Shown: one piece after another, positions 51,024 through 58,917 of the stretch | Numbering within the stretch: position 1 is the first letter of the stretch | Layout of the letters: every line of letters starts with the position of its first letter | Source: Pseudomonas japonica | GTDB lineage: Bacteria; Pseudomonadota; Gammaproteobacteria; Pseudomonadales; Pseudomonadaceae | Assembly (NCBI RefSeq): GCF_013522925.1 | Contig: NZ_JAAMQU010000002.1 | Coordinates: 434,001-498,000 of the forward strand | Direction of reading: 5' to 3' | Length of the DNA: 64,000 nt | The notes under the pieces: model-generated | The model's input: the letters and a program-made list of their open reading frames with translations, nothing else | Told to the model about the DNA's origin: nothing | The model's database searches: none | Position numbers and translations under genes: made by a program

Positions 51024-51212
51024 ATGCTCATTCTTACCCGCCGTTGCGCCGAAAGCCTGGTGATTGGCGATGGGGAAATCACAATCACCGTGCTCGGTGT
51101 AAAGGGCAACCAGGTGCGCCTGGGCGTAGACGCGCCCAAGGAAGTGGCTGTGCACCGCGAAGAAATCTATCAGCGAATTCGCAAGGAGAAGGGCGAAGAA
51201 CCAAGCCTTTAA
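51024..51212 (+). CDS. rsmA: Carbon storage regulator RsmA/CsrA
   Basis: A 62-residue RNA-binding dimer that represses translation by covering GGA motifs at ribosome sites; central to the Gac/Rsm switch. It shows the hallmark [19 protein letters not shown] and the RNA-contact segment [24 protein letters not shown] lies eight bases before the ATG. The lysC-rsmA-tRNA-Ser-tRNA-Arg order is the standard pseudomonad arrangement. The short tail EKGEEPSL is typical of RsmA rather than RsmE. Confidence 0.96.
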   Translation: MLILTRRCAESLVIGDGEITITVLGVKGNQVRLGVDAPKEVAVHREEIYQRIRKEKGEEPSL

Positions 51213-51231
51213 TTTTCTTCGTTTTTTTTGT

Positions 51232-51268
51232 TTGCAAACGGGGAAGAACGTGGTTAATATACGCCCCG
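51232..51268 (+). promoter_or_regulatory. Candidate sigma-70 promoter of the tRNA cluster
   Basis: TTGCAA (51232-51237) and TTAATA (51254-51259) are 16 bases apart. They are followed by a GC-rich discriminator (CGCCCCG at 51262-51268), typical of stringently controlled stable RNA promoters. tRNA-Ser begins at 51275. Confidence 0.55.
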
Positions 51269-51274
51269 TGTTGC

Positions 51275-51365
51275 GGAGAGGTGGCCGAGTGGCCGAAGGC
51301 GCTCCCCTGCTAAGGGAGTACACCTCAAAAGGGTGTCGGGGGTTCGAATCCCCCCTTCTCCGCCA
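51275..51365 (+). tRNA. tRNA-Ser (anticodon GCU)
   Basis: A 91-base class II tRNA. The acceptor arms GGAGAGG and CTTCTCC pair, with G discriminator and encoded CCA. The anticodon loop CTGCTAA holds GCT, there is a long variable arm, and the T arm is GGGGGTTCGAATCCCCC. Serine AGC/AGU codons are read. Confidence 0.97.
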
Positions 51366-51411
51366 TTATTCAAGTGGGTTTGCTGAAAGGCGAATCACCT
51401 AGGCAGTACAT

Positions 51412-51488
51412 GCACTCATAGCTCAGCTGGATAGAGTACTCGGCTACGAACCGAGCGGTCGGAGGTTCGAATCCTCCTGAGTGCACCA
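51412..51488 (+). tRNA. tRNA-Arg (anticodon ACG), copy 1
   Basis: A 77-base tRNA with acceptor GCACTCA/TGAGTGC, encoded CCA, anticodon loop CTACGAA (ACG, read as ICG after deamination) and T loop TTCGAAT. It is identical to copies 2 and 3. Confidence 0.97.
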
Positions 51489-51560
51489 TATCAGAGGCCC
51501 TGAAGTTTAATCTTCCGGAGTCCTGAGTTCCAGGGGAGACTGGGTTAACAACGCCAACCT

Positions 51561-51637
51561 GCACTCATAGCTCAGCTGGATAGAGTACTCGGCTACGAAC
51601 CGAGCGGTCGGAGGTTCGAATCCTCCTGAGTGCACCA
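51561..51637 (+). tRNA. tRNA-Arg (anticodon ACG), copy 2
   Basis: Identical in sequence to the copy at 51412. The spacer before it shares most of its sequence with the next spacer, including GGGGAGACTGGGTTAACAAC, so the unit is a tandem duplication of about 148 bases. Confidence 0.97.
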
Positions 51638-51707
51638 CATCAGAGGTTCTGAAGTTCATCTTCAGAGATCCTGAACCCAGGGGAGACTGGGTTAACAACG
51701 CCAACTT

Positions 51708-51784
51708 GCACTCATAGCTCAGCTGGATAGAGTACTCGGCTACGAACCGAGCGGTCGGAGGTTCGAATCCTCCTGAGTGCACCA
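51708..51784 (+). tRNA. tRNA-Arg (anticodon ACG), copy 3
   Basis: Third identical copy, the last of the cluster. It is followed directly by a strong terminator. Confidence 0.97.
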
Positions 51785-51790
51785 TCTGCA

Positions 51791-51822
51791 AAGCCCACAT
51801 CCCCGGATGTGGGCTTTTTTTT
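51791..51822 (+). terminator. Terminator of the tRNA cluster
   Basis: AGCCCACATCC pairs with GGATGTGGGCT (51792-51802, 51805-51815), followed by eight Us. Confidence 0.9.
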
Positions 51823-51850
51823 GCTTGTCACATAGCAGCCCGCCTTGGCG

Positions 51851-51907
51851 GCGACCGGCCCGTCAGGGCCGCTGTTTCAGTGGTACCCCGGTCGCAGCCA
51901 AGCCAGC
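51851..51907. repeat. REP element copy 2 with CGGTCGC arm
   Basis: 51851-51878 matches 10219-10246 at 26 of 28 positions. A complementary CGGTCGC arm follows at 51889, and a further imperfect GCCAAGCCAGCG...CGCTGCTACAGG segment resembles the 10127 repeat. It separates the tRNA cluster from the convergent small secreted-protein gene. Confidence 0.7.
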
Positions 51908-51936
51908 GTGGCCTGGCCTCGCTGCTACAGGTAGCC

Positions 51937-52320
51937 TCAACTGCGCGTAGGCCGCCAGGGCATGTACTTCACTTTCTTCTTTTTCGTCCCTTTCTTTTTC
52001 GTCTCAGCCTTTTCCTCCACAGGCAGCACCTGCTTCGGTATGGCGCCAGGCTTTTTCACCGCCCTTGCATCAGGATCAGCGGCGCGAGCGGAGCGTACCT
52101 TCGGTGCCTGGCTTGCCGTTTGCCGCACCGCAGGCGCTACGCTGCCCGGCGTCGGGCTCCACACACGCTCACGCTGCCCCACGCTGTGGTCCGGGCATGA
52201 GGTGTGAGTGAAGGTCACTTGCCCGCCGCTGCCCACGCAGCGCTGTACCGTTGTGGCACCCGCTTCGTTGCTCAGGGCAAGAAGCGCCATCATCCATACC
52301 CCTACGTTCAAGCCTCGCAT
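51937..52320 (-). CDS. DUF4124-like secreted protein with Lys-rich tail
   Basis: A 127-residue protein with a signal peptide (to about NEAGAT). A short DUF4124-like segment follows (TVQRCVGSGGQVTFTHTSCPD) with two Cys probably joined in the periplasm. The rest is low-complexity, Pro/Ala/Ser-rich, and ends in a very basic stretch (KKKGTKKKKVKYMPWRP). Function is unknown. An alternative start at an internal Met-Met pair would give a shorter signal peptide. It faces the tRNA cluster and diverges from mgtE. Confidence 0.65.
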   Translation of the reverse strand: MRGLNVGVWMMALLALSNEAGATTVQRCVGSGGQVTFTHTSCPDHSVGQRERVWSPTPGSVAPAVRQTASQAPKVRSARAADPDARAVKKPGAIPKQVLPVEEKAETKKKGTKKKKVKYMPWRPTRS

Positions 52321-52635
52321 AGCGGCCTCCCTGGCTGTATTTCACTCTCCAAGCCTAGCGGCTGCACTGTGCGCGGACTGAAGGGTCTATTACCGAATGC
52401 TTCGTCACATAAACCTGCTATACCTTGGCTGCATGGGCCGGCAAGCATTTGTAAATCCACAATTTAGTAACCAAAAAGTCCATCGACCGGGTATCATTGC
52501 CGCCGTCTGCCCCGCCGGGGCTCCGGAATTCCTTCCATGGACTTACCCAGTAGAACCTTAATAACGCCTTTGGCCCCTATTGCACTGATTGATTGATCTC
52601 CTGGTGTGGTCCACTACTGGGAGTGGAGTACACCT
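52321..52635. promoter_or_regulatory. Divergent region upstream of mgtE
   Basis: 315 bases without a convincing gene. A GC palindrome GCCCCGCCGGGGC lies near 52508. The stretch 52395-52490 is AT-richer and may hold the mgtE promoter. I see no clear M-box riboswitch. GGAGTGGAG before 52636 is the mgtE ribosome site. Confidence 0.4.
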
Positions 52636-54078
52636 ATGACCGAAGTCGAAGTCCAAAACCTGCAAGAAAGCCTGCAGGACCGCCTTGGCCAGGTAATCGA
52701 ACTGCTGCATCGGCAGCGGGTGGTCGAAGACCTGACCCATCGGCAGGAAGGGCAGCACCAGGCCTTGGTCGAAAATCTCGTGCACCGGCAGAACGTGGTC
52801 GAGCTTCAGCGCAAGCTCGATGACCTGCACTCCGCCGACATCGCCTATATCCTCGAAGCCCTTCCGCTCAATGACCGCCTTACCGTATGGCAGCTTGTAA
52901 AGGCCGAGCGTGACGGCGACATTCTGCTGGAAGTGTCCGATGCGGTTCGCGAAACCCTTATCGCGGACATGGAAGACCACGAGTTGCTGGCAGCGGCCAA
53001 GGAAATGGACGCCGACGAGCTGGCGGACCTCGCCCCGGAGCTGCCGCGCGATGTAGTGCACGAACTCATGGAAAGCCTGGACGCGCAGCAGCGGGAGCGC
53101 GTTCGATCGGCCTTGAGCTACGAAGACGACCAGGTCGGCGCGTTGATGGACTTCGAGATGGTCACCATCCGCGAAGACGTAACCCTTGAAGTGGTGTTGC
53201 GCTATCTGCGCCGGCTACGGGAGTTGCCGGGCCATACCGACAAGGTGTTCGTGATCGATCAGGACGGTGTGCTCAAGGGCGTGCTGCCGATCAAGCGGCT
53301 GCTGGTCAATGACCCGGAGAAGCGCGTTGCGGACGTGATGGCCAGCGACCCGGTCACCTTCCACCCTGACGCCGACGCTTACGAGGCGGCACAGGCGTTC
53401 GAGCGTTATGACCTGGTGTCCGCGCCTGTGGTGGACAAGAACCGTCGCCTTATCGGCCGCCTCACCATCGACGAAATGGTCGACCTTATTCGTGAGGAAA
53501 GCGAAAGCGAAGTGCTGAACATGGCTGGTTTGCGCGAAGAGGAGGACATCTTCGCGTCCGTGTGGCGTTCGCTGCGCAACCGTTGGTCGTGGCTGGCCAT
53601 CAACCTGATCACGGCGTTCGTTGCATCGCGGGTGATTGGCCTGTTCGAGGACTCCATCGAGCGCCTGGTGGCGCTGGCGGCACTGATGCCCATTGTGGCG
53701 GGTATCGGCGGTAACTCCGGCAACCAGACCATCACCATGATCGTACGCGCCATGGCGCTGGACCAGGTAAGCACAGGTAACACCCGGCGCTTGCTGAAGA
53801 AGGAGCTATCCGTTGCGGTATTGAATGGGCTCATCTGGGGCGGTGTGATCGGCCTGGTGGCCTGGCTGCTGTACCACAGCTGGTCCCTTGGCCTGGTGAT
53901 GACCGCCGCCATGACGCTCAACCTGCTGCTTGCCGCCTTCATGGGCGTGATCATTCCCATGAGCCTGGCGCGCGTTGGCCGAGACCCTGCCATGGGCTCT
54001 AGCGTGATGATTACTGCGGTAACCGACAGCGGTGGCTTCTTTATCTTCCTGGGCCTGGCGACACTTTTCCTGATGTGA
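52636..54078 (+). CDS. mgtE: Magnesium transporter MgtE
   Basis: A 480-residue Mg2+ channel-type transporter. The N-terminal helical sensor domain is rich in Glu and Asp (LDDLHSADIAYILEALPL, AAAKEMDADELADLAPELP). Two CBS domains span about 190-310 (VADVMASDPVTFHPDADAYE). Five C-terminal membrane helices include the pore signature PIVAGIGGNSGNQTITMIVR. ATG 52636 follows GGAGTGGAG. It is convergent with amrZ across a bidirectional terminator. Confidence 0.95.
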   Translation: MTEVEVQNLQESLQDRLGQVIELLHRQRVVEDLTHRQEGQHQALVENLVHRQNVVELQRKLDDLHSADIAYILEALPLNDRLTVWQLVKAERDGDILLEVSDAVRETLIADMEDHELLAAAKEMDADELADLAPELPRDVVHELMESLDAQQRERVRSALSYEDDQVGALMDFEMVTIREDVTLEVVLRYLRRLRELPGHTDKVFVIDQDGVLKGVLPIKRLLVNDPEKRVADVMASDPVTFHPDADAYEAAQAFERYDLVSAPVVDKNRRLIGRLTIDEMVDLIREESESEVLNMAGLREEEDIFASVWRSLRNRWSWLAINLITAFVASRVIGLFEDSIERLVALAALMPIVAGIGGNSGNQTITMIVRAMALDQVSTGNTRRLLKKELSVAVLNGLIWGGVIGLVAWLLYHSWSLGLVMTAAMTLNLLLAAFMGVIIPMSLARVGRDPAMGSSVMITAVTDSGGFFIFLGLATLFLM

Positions 54079-54097
54079 AGGGTTATTTCGCGCAAAC

Positions 54098-54127
54098 AAA
54101 AAGGCCAGCACGAATGCTGGCCTTTTT
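54098..54127. terminator. Bidirectional terminator between mgtE and amrZ
   Basis: A perfect 13-bp inverted repeat AAAAAGGCCAGCA (54098-54110) and TGCTGGCCTTTTT (54115-54127) around CGAA gives a U-run on both strands, serving the convergent genes. Confidence 0.9.
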
Positions 54128-54160
54128 GCTATGTGCACCTCCTGTGCACGCGCCCGTTGG

Positions 54161-54490
54161 TTACGCGTCGGCGTCAGCGGACATCTCTGCATCGTGCGCG
54201 ATCAGCGCAATAAGCGCATTCTGCTGACGATGAGCGAGCTGGCGGAAACGCTGAAGCAGTTCGCGCTCATGAAGCGAGAGCTCCGGGCTATCGAGGCGCA
54301 TGCTGAGCTCCTCGCCGAGCGCACCCTCTTGAATGAGGCTCTGCTCCAGCCGCGCGATGATTTCAGAGTTCATGCTGCGGTGGTGGGTCCGGGCGACCTC
54401 AGCGATGCGTTCGCGCATCCCATCGGGAAGGCGGACGACAAACTTGTCTGCGGTGCGGCTGGAATAGACTGCCTGTTTCATTGGGCGCAT
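54161..54490 (-). CDS. amrZ: Ribbon-helix-helix regulator AmrZ
   Basis: A 109-residue DNA-binding protein of the Arc/MetJ type. In pseudomonads AmrZ (AlgZ) controls alginate, motility, c-di-GMP and adhesin genes and represses itself. The beta-strand and helix region [20 protein letters not shown], the helix [19 protein letters not shown] and the tetramerising C-terminal part [18 protein letters not shown] are nearly those of P. aeruginosa AmrZ. The start MRPMKQ matches the conserved N terminus. The region just upstream (for example TTTTGCCAAACG near 54560) may hold autoregulatory sites, but I could not confirm this. Confidence 0.93.
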   Translation of the reverse strand: MRPMKQAVYSSRTADKFVVRLPDGMRERIAEVARTHHRSMNSEIIARLEQSLIQEGALGEELSMRLDSPELSLHERELLQRFRQLAHRQQNALIALIAHDAEMSADADA

Positions 54491-54903
54491 ATAGTTAACC
54501 GGTTGAGTTCAGGAAAGCGGTTCCTCGGAGCGGGCCGCAGGATGTGGGTACGACAGTCATTTTTGCCAAACGTTCCATCAGAAGGACCGCTTGGCTGCAC
54601 ATTATGCCTGTGATATGCCATAACCTTGGCGCCAATTCTGTGACAAATTCTGAACTGTGCGAGGGCGCTTCGCCAGTACGGAAAATCTGAAATGTGCACT
54701 GGTTCGGAAAAATGGCACATCGCCAGCCTTTCATCCGGTCGCCCGGTGCGTTGCACGGCCTTCGCTACGCGCAGGCGCGTACAGGGAAACCGAGGCGCCC
54801 CTGCTTTTGCCCACCTGTAACACTCAAGGTACTCTGTCAGCATAGTGGCAATCAGGCTATTAGCGAATGCACGGTGCGCAGTACCGATCAAGAGGCGGAC
54901 AAA
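54491..54903. other. Gene-free divergent region between amrZ and phnN
   Basis: 413 bases between divergent genes. The half near amrZ is relatively AT-rich and should hold its promoter. Open frames here on the plus strand are extensions of the phnN frame without conserved sequence. No RNA gene or clear operator seen. Confidence 0.4.
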
Positions 54904-55491
54904 ATGCGGCGAGGGCGGCTGGTTTATCTCATAGGGGCTTCTGGCGCCGGGAAGGACAGCGTGATCGAGGCGGCGCGGGAAGGCCTGGGCGCGCGCGGTG
55001 TCGAAGTGGTGCGACGGGTCATCACCCGCTCCGCCGAAGCGAAGGGGGAGCAGGCTGTGGGAGTAACCCGCGAGGCCTTTGAACACATGCTCGGTCAGGG
55101 GGAATTCGCCTTGAGTTGGGGGGCCAATGGCTTGATGTACGGCATACCCGCCGACATTGAAAACAGCCTGGCCCAAGGGCGCTGGGTACTGGTCAACGGT
55201 TCGAGAGGATACCTACCGCACGCCCTGGGCAAATACCCGGACCTTTTGGCGGTGCTGGTGACTGTTGACACGGAGGTATTACGCCAGCGGTTGGTAAGTC
55301 GAGGGCGAGAGACGCCTGCGCAGATCGAAGGTCGGCTGTCGCGCAATGAGCGGCTGCATCATACGGCCGCTGATTGGCAGGGGGAAGCCCCATGCCTGCA
55401 TACCATTGATAACTCAGGTGCCTTGGCGGATGCCGCAGCGGCGCTACTGGCGGTGATAGATCAACAACGCCTCAACGCAATTGGGGATTGA
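54904..55491 (+). CDS. phnN: Ribose 1,5-bisphosphate phosphokinase PhnN
   Basis: Makes 5-phosphoribosyl 1-diphosphate from ribose 1,5-bisphosphate; in C-P lyase operons it finishes phosphonate breakdown. The 195-residue guanylate-kinase-like protein has the P-loop YLIGASGAGKDSVI, the RVITRSAEA region and the lid RLVSRGRETPAQIEGRLSR. The ATG at 54904 begins the conserved part; the open frame extends to 54694. No phn genes are nearby, so this copy stands alone. Its last 20 bases overlap the convergent small gene. Confidence 0.87.
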   Translation: MRRGRLVYLIGASGAGKDSVIEAAREGLGARGVEVVRRVITRSAEAKGEQAVGVTREAFEHMLGQGEFALSWGANGLMYGIPADIENSLAQGRWVLVNGSRGYLPHALGKYPDLLAVLVTVDTEVLRQRLVSRGRETPAQIEGRLSRNERLHHTAADWQGEAPCLHTIDNSGALADAAAALLAVIDQQRLNAIGD

Positions 55492-55657
55492 AGCGGAATT
55501 TTTTCCCACGTATCAGCGCCAGCACGAACAGCACGGCGCAGCCCAGGCTCAGCGTCAGCAGCAGGGTGCTCAGTGCGCTGGTGGGGTAGGGGACAGCGGC
55601 GGCTGCCAGAAAGCACAGCAAGCTGCCAGCCAGGAAAATTATTGCAGACCTGGACAT
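55472..55657 (-). CDS. Small two-helix membrane protein
   Basis: A 61-residue protein with two hydrophobic helices (AIIFLAGSLLCFLAAAAV and LLLTLSLGCAVLFVLALI) and a basic tail RGKKFRFNPQLR. AAGGCGG precedes the ATG. I do not recognise a family. It overlaps the 3' end of convergent phnN by 20 bases and follows the next small gene by 12 bases, suggesting a two-gene unit. Confidence 0.6.
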   Translation of the reverse strand: MSRSAIIFLAGSLLCFLAAAAVPYPTSALSTLLLTLSLGCAVLFVLALIRGKKFRFNPQLR

Positions 55658-55669
55658 CTTGAGCCCGCC

Positions 55670-55912
55670 TTAAAAAGTGTATCGATCCAGACGGGGCGCA
55701 GGTAGCTGCCCTTGTTCGTCCATCCTTGGGGCCGTGGTGGCCAGCACCGGCGCCTGTACGCGCTCGTGCATTCCGGCCCGCTGGGCAGCCGGCCGTTGAA
55801 CCCAGTCCTGCACATTGATGTGAACCTGAGCATTCGGGGCTTCGGCAAAAAAATGAAACGAAACTACGGCAACCATTGCCAAAGCGTTGAAGAGGTAGAG
55901 GGCGGCGTTCAT
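55670..55912 (-). CDS. Small single-helix membrane or secreted protein
   Basis: An 80-residue protein with an N-terminal hydrophobic segment (AALYLFNALAMVAVVSFHFFA) acting as signal or anchor, followed by a polar part with VHINVQDWVQRPAAQRAGMH. GGAG lies 8 bases before the ATG at 55912; the frame also has a TTG four codons upstream. No family recognised. It probably forms a unit with the gene after it. Confidence 0.55.
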   Translation of the reverse strand: MNAALYLFNALAMVAVVSFHFFAEAPNAQVHINVQDWVQRPAAQRAGMHERVQAPVLATTAPRMDEQGQLPAPRLDRYTF

Positions 55913-56296
55913 CCATGTCTCCAAGGTGGTGTAGCTGGCTGACCATTCATAGCTGCCGACTACAGCGGTAGCACCCCTTGTGCCAATCCGCGCGGCATTA
56001 AAAATCCCTTTTAAATCAATACCATAGCAACACTAACTCGAAACGCTTACATGCATTGTGCATTGTTTGACACTTTTGCCCGTGCAGATTGCACGAAGAC
56101 CCCCCGTAAAGTCCAGCAGCGGTGAGGCAATGTGCCTGCATTGCTTAGATTATTTGGTTTGCATCCATCAGCTTTATGCGCCGCCAAAGCTCGGTTTGCA
56201 TCTCCCTGGGCGGGGTGATAGATTTGCACCCGCTTTGGCCGGGGCTATCCCGGTAACCTTTCGAGTGCCTGCAGCCCTGTCGGCATCGCGTACCAA
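55913..56296. other. Gene-free region upstream of tRNA-Arg(CCU)
   Basis: 384 bases. The part 55990-56065 is AT-rich and may be the promoter of the small minus-strand genes. Short repeats are present (GCATTGTGCATTG near 56052; GATTGCACGAAG; GGTTTGCATC twice, near 56157 and 56190). No convincing gene is seen. Confidence 0.4.
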
Positions 56297-56371
56297 GTCC
56301 TTGTAGTTCAACGGATAGAACGGGGCCCTCCTAAGGCTCAGATGCAGGTTCGATTCCTGCCGGGGACACCA
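56297..56371 (+). tRNA. tRNA-Arg (anticodon CCU)
   Basis: A 75-base tRNA with acceptor GTCCTTG/CGGGGAC containing two G-U pairs and encoded CCA. The anticodon stem GGGCC/GGCTC carries loop CTCCTAA (CCT), and the T arm is GCAGGTTCGATTCCTGC. It reads the rare AGG codon. It stands alone; no integrase or island follows. Confidence 0.95.
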
Positions 56372-56679
56372 CGCCGCATCCCAATCTCGCTTGTTCCCAG
56401 CGTAGCCCCTAAACACGGGCCTTGCCTGCCTCGAACGCTTGTCTACCGTTTATAGCCTTGTTGCACCAGCAACGGCCGCGCCTGCACTGAGCGAGTGCTC
56501 TGAAGTGGACCAACAGGTCCGCATTTTCCCCTGGCCTTTGTATAAGCCCTTCATCCTTATAGGTTTTATTTCCCTGGCATACATCCTGCTCGGTTGGCCA
56601 CGCTGCGGCCGCGTGCTTGGCTGCACATCGTATTGGGCAAGCTGCCGGGACAATCCTACTATCGAAGGGTGGACGTTAT
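56372..56679 (+). promoter_or_regulatory. rutG upstream region
   Basis: 308 bases between tRNA-Arg and rutG. No gene seen. A RutR-like palindrome lies at 56506-56521 and AT-rich promoter-like sequence follows at 56522-56580. GGGTGGA before 56680 is the probable ribosome site. Confidence 0.45.
56506..56521. promoter_or_regulatory. Candidate RutR operator upstream of rutG
   Basis: TGGACCA-AC-AGGTCCG matches the RutR consensus TTGACCA-NN-TGGTCAA at 10 of 14 fixed positions and contains a GGACC/GGTCC palindrome. It is 160 bases before the rutG start. Confidence 0.5.
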
Positions 56680-57999
56680 ATGAACAACCCGTTTTCCTGG
56701 TCTGTAAAAGCCGACTTGGGCGGTATTATCGCCCCGGACGAGCGTTTGCCTTGGCCGCAGACCATTGCTCTTGGCATACAGCATGTGTTCGCGATGTTCG
56801 GCGCGACATTGCTGGCCCCGCTGCTGATGGGTTTCGATCCCAATGTCGCGATCATGATGAGCGGCATCGGTACGCTGATTTTCTTTATGGTGACGCGGGG
56901 CAAGGTACCAAGTTTCCTTGGGTCGAGTTTTGCCTTCATCGGCGCCGTGTCCGCAGCTACCGCCTATGCGGGAAGTGGCCCCAACCTGAACATCCCGCTG
57001 GCGCTTGGCGGGATCGTGCTGTGCGGGCTGGTGTATGTGGCCATCGGTATCGTGGTGCAAGCCGCCGGGGTAGCCTGGATTGAGAACATAACCCCGCCGG
57101 TAGTGACAGGCACGGTGGTAGCGGTTATCGGCCTGAACCTTGCCAGTGTGCCCATCAAGACAATGGCGTCCTCGAGTTTCGATACCTGGATGCAGCTCAT
57201 TACCTTTGTGTGCGTGGCCTGCATCGCGGTGTACACAAAGGGCTTGCTGCAAAGAATGCTGCTATTGGTTGGGCTGATCGCGGCAACCCTCATTTACTTC
57301 GTGCTCGCCAACCTGATGGGCCTGGGCGCTCCGATCAACCTCGACCAGATCGCAGCCGCGCCGTGGCTTGGCATGCCGGCGTTCCAGGCACCTGTGTTCA
57401 CGCTGTCGGCTGCATTGCTGATCATACCGGTGGTGGTGATCCTGATCGCCGAGAACCTGGGGCATATAAAAGCCATTGCGTCGATTACCGGGCAGAACCT
57501 GGATAAATCCATTGGCCGCGCGTTCATCGGCGATGGCATTGCCACGGTGATCAGCGGAGGCGTGGGGGGTAGCGGCATGACCACCTATGCGGAAAACATC
57601 GGCGTAATGGCGGCGACCAAGGTGTATTCCACCGCGCTATTCATTGTTGCGGGCATTGCAGCCATCCTCCTTGGGTTGTCACCCAAGTTCGGCGCCGTGG
57701 TGCACACCATTCCCGTGCCGGTGATGGGCGGGGTGTCTATCGTCGTGTTTGGCTTGATCGCCATTGCCGGCGCGCGGATATGGGTAGAGAACCGGGTGGA
57801 TTTCTCCGATAGTCGCAACCTGTTGGTCGCTGCCATCCCGCTGGTTCTGGGCACAGGCGATTTTACCCTGCACCTGGGTGGCTTCGCGCTGGGCGGGCTG
57901 GGTACCGCCACCTTCGGCGCGATACTGCTTAACCAACTGCTCAATCGCCGCAAGGTCGCAGGCGCCGAGGTGCTGGGCGCCGGCGCATCTTCGAGATAA
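56680..57999 (+). CDS. rutG: Pyrimidine permease RutG
   Basis: Uracil/pyrimidine symporter of the NCS2 (UraA) family, 439 residues with about 14 hydrophobic segments. It follows E. coli RutG closely: APDERLPWPQTIALGIQHV, MFGATLLAPLLMGFDPNVA, ILIAENLGHIKAIASITGQN and GGVGGSGMTTYAENIGVMA. The last two are the substrate-site motifs. ATG 56680 is the conserved start. Here rutG is separated from the other rut genes and convergent with rutR, whereas in E. coli it closes the operon. Confidence 0.92.
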   Translation: MNNPFSWSVKADLGGIIAPDERLPWPQTIALGIQHVFAMFGATLLAPLLMGFDPNVAIMMSGIGTLIFFMVTRGKVPSFLGSSFAFIGAVSAATAYAGSGPNLNIPLALGGIVLCGLVYVAIGIVVQAAGVAWIENITPPVVTGTVVAVIGLNLASVPIKTMASSSFDTWMQLITFVCVACIAVYTKGLLQRMLLLVGLIAATLIYFVLANLMGLGAPINLDQIAAAPWLGMPAFQAPVFTLSAALLIIPVVVILIAENLGHIKAIASITGQNLDKSIGRAFIGDGIATVISGGVGGSGMTTYAENIGVMAATKVYSTALFIVAGIAAILLGLSPKFGAVVHTIPVPVMGGVSIVVFGLIAIAGARIWVENRVDFSDSRNLLVAAIPLVLGTGDFTLHLGGFALGGLGTATFGAILLNQLLNRRKVAGAEVLGAGASSR

Positions 58000-58017
58000 A
58001 AGGCGGGGCCGCCGAGG

Positions 58018-58773
58018 TCAGGGCCTCGGCTTCAGCCCATTGAACACCAGCGCCTTGATGCTGGCGAGGGTGTCTTCGAAGAACACCGGGTCGGACAGGC
58101 TTTTTCCCGTCACGGCATGCACCTGGGCGCCGAAGTCGGCGTAGTGCTGGGTTGTGCTCCACAGGGTGAATATCAGGTGGTAGGGGTCGACCGGCGCGAG
58201 CTTGCCGGCTTCTACCCACTGCTCGATTACTCCCACCTTGCTGGCCACCAGCTCGCGCAGCGGTTGGGTAAGCTGGGAGCGGATCAAAGGCGCCCCTTGC
58301 ATGATCTCCATGCAGAACAGCTTGGATTCGGCGCAATGGTCCCTGGATAGCTCAAGCTTTACCCGAATGTATTGGCCAATGGCCTCGAGCGGATCCTGCT
58401 CGGCGCTGAACCCCCGAAGCGGGGCCAGCCAGATCTCCAGCACGTGTTCCAGCACGCAGACGTACAAATCTTCCTTGCTCTTGAAGTAGTAGAGCAGGTT
58501 GGTTTTCGAGACGTCCGCCGAAGAGGCCACCTGGTCCAGGCTGGTGCCGTGCAATCCATATATTGAAAACAAGCCAAGTGCGGCCTGAATGATTACGGCG
58601 CGCTTGTTTTCAACCATTTGCAAGCGCCTGTTCCGCGCCTTCTCGCTGATCTTGCGGCCCCCGGCCTCGGCGGGCTGAGCGTCTTTCCCGCCCAGTGCCT
58701 TGGTAGCGGGCGCCGCCTTGCGTCCAGCCCTTCCGGGTGAGGAAGCGCTGCCCTCTGACGTTGTATCGTTCAC
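58018..58773 (-). CDS. rutR: Pyrimidine-responsive repressor RutR
   Basis: TetR-family repressor of the rut genes, released by uracil or thymine. From the GTG at 58773 the product is 251 residues. The helix-turn-helix is in GTSLDQVASSADVSKTNLLYYFKSKEDLY, and the ligand-domain segments SRDHCAESKLFCMEIMQGAPL and LAPVDPYHLIFTLWSTTQHYADF match E. coli RutR. The first 50 residues are a low-complexity basic Ala/Gly/Lys extension absent from E. coli RutR (212 residues). It is divergent from rutA, with a RutR-like palindrome between them. Confidence 0.9.
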   Translation of the reverse strand: MNDTTSEGSASSPGRAGRKAAPATKALGGKDAQPAEAGGRKISEKARNRRLQMVENKRAVIIQAALGLFSIYGLHGTSLDQVASSADVSKTNLLYYFKSKEDLYVCVLEHVLEIWLAPLRGFSAEQDPLEAIGQYIRVKLELSRDHCAESKLFCMEIMQGAPLIRSQLTQPLRELVASKVGVIEQWVEAGKLAPVDPYHLIFTLWSTTQHYADFGAQVHAVTGKSLSDPVFFEDTLASIKALVFNGLKPRP

Positions 58774-58917
58774 AGATCTGTCCGTGCTTCGAGTCGGTCC
58801 GGCATTGTAACAGGCTGCCTGGCCCCCCGGCGGAGGAGCATTTTTTGGTAAGCGGTGCACTGAAACGGCTCTGTGCGCCTCACCGCTGTGCAGAAAACCC
58901 ATCCATTCGGTCTTTTT

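Noticed and set aside
51412-51784. Regular 147-149-base repeats suggesting a CRISPR-like array
   Set aside because: The repeats are complete tRNA-Arg genes with cloverleaf features, and the spacers are similar to each other.
52321-52635. Magnesium riboswitch before mgtE
   Set aside because: I looked for the M-box conserved elements and did not find them; MgtE in pseudomonads is mainly controlled at protein level.
56297-56371. tRNA-Arg(CCU) as an island attachment site
   Set aside because: No integrase, no direct repeat of the tRNA 3' end, and ordinary rut genes follow.
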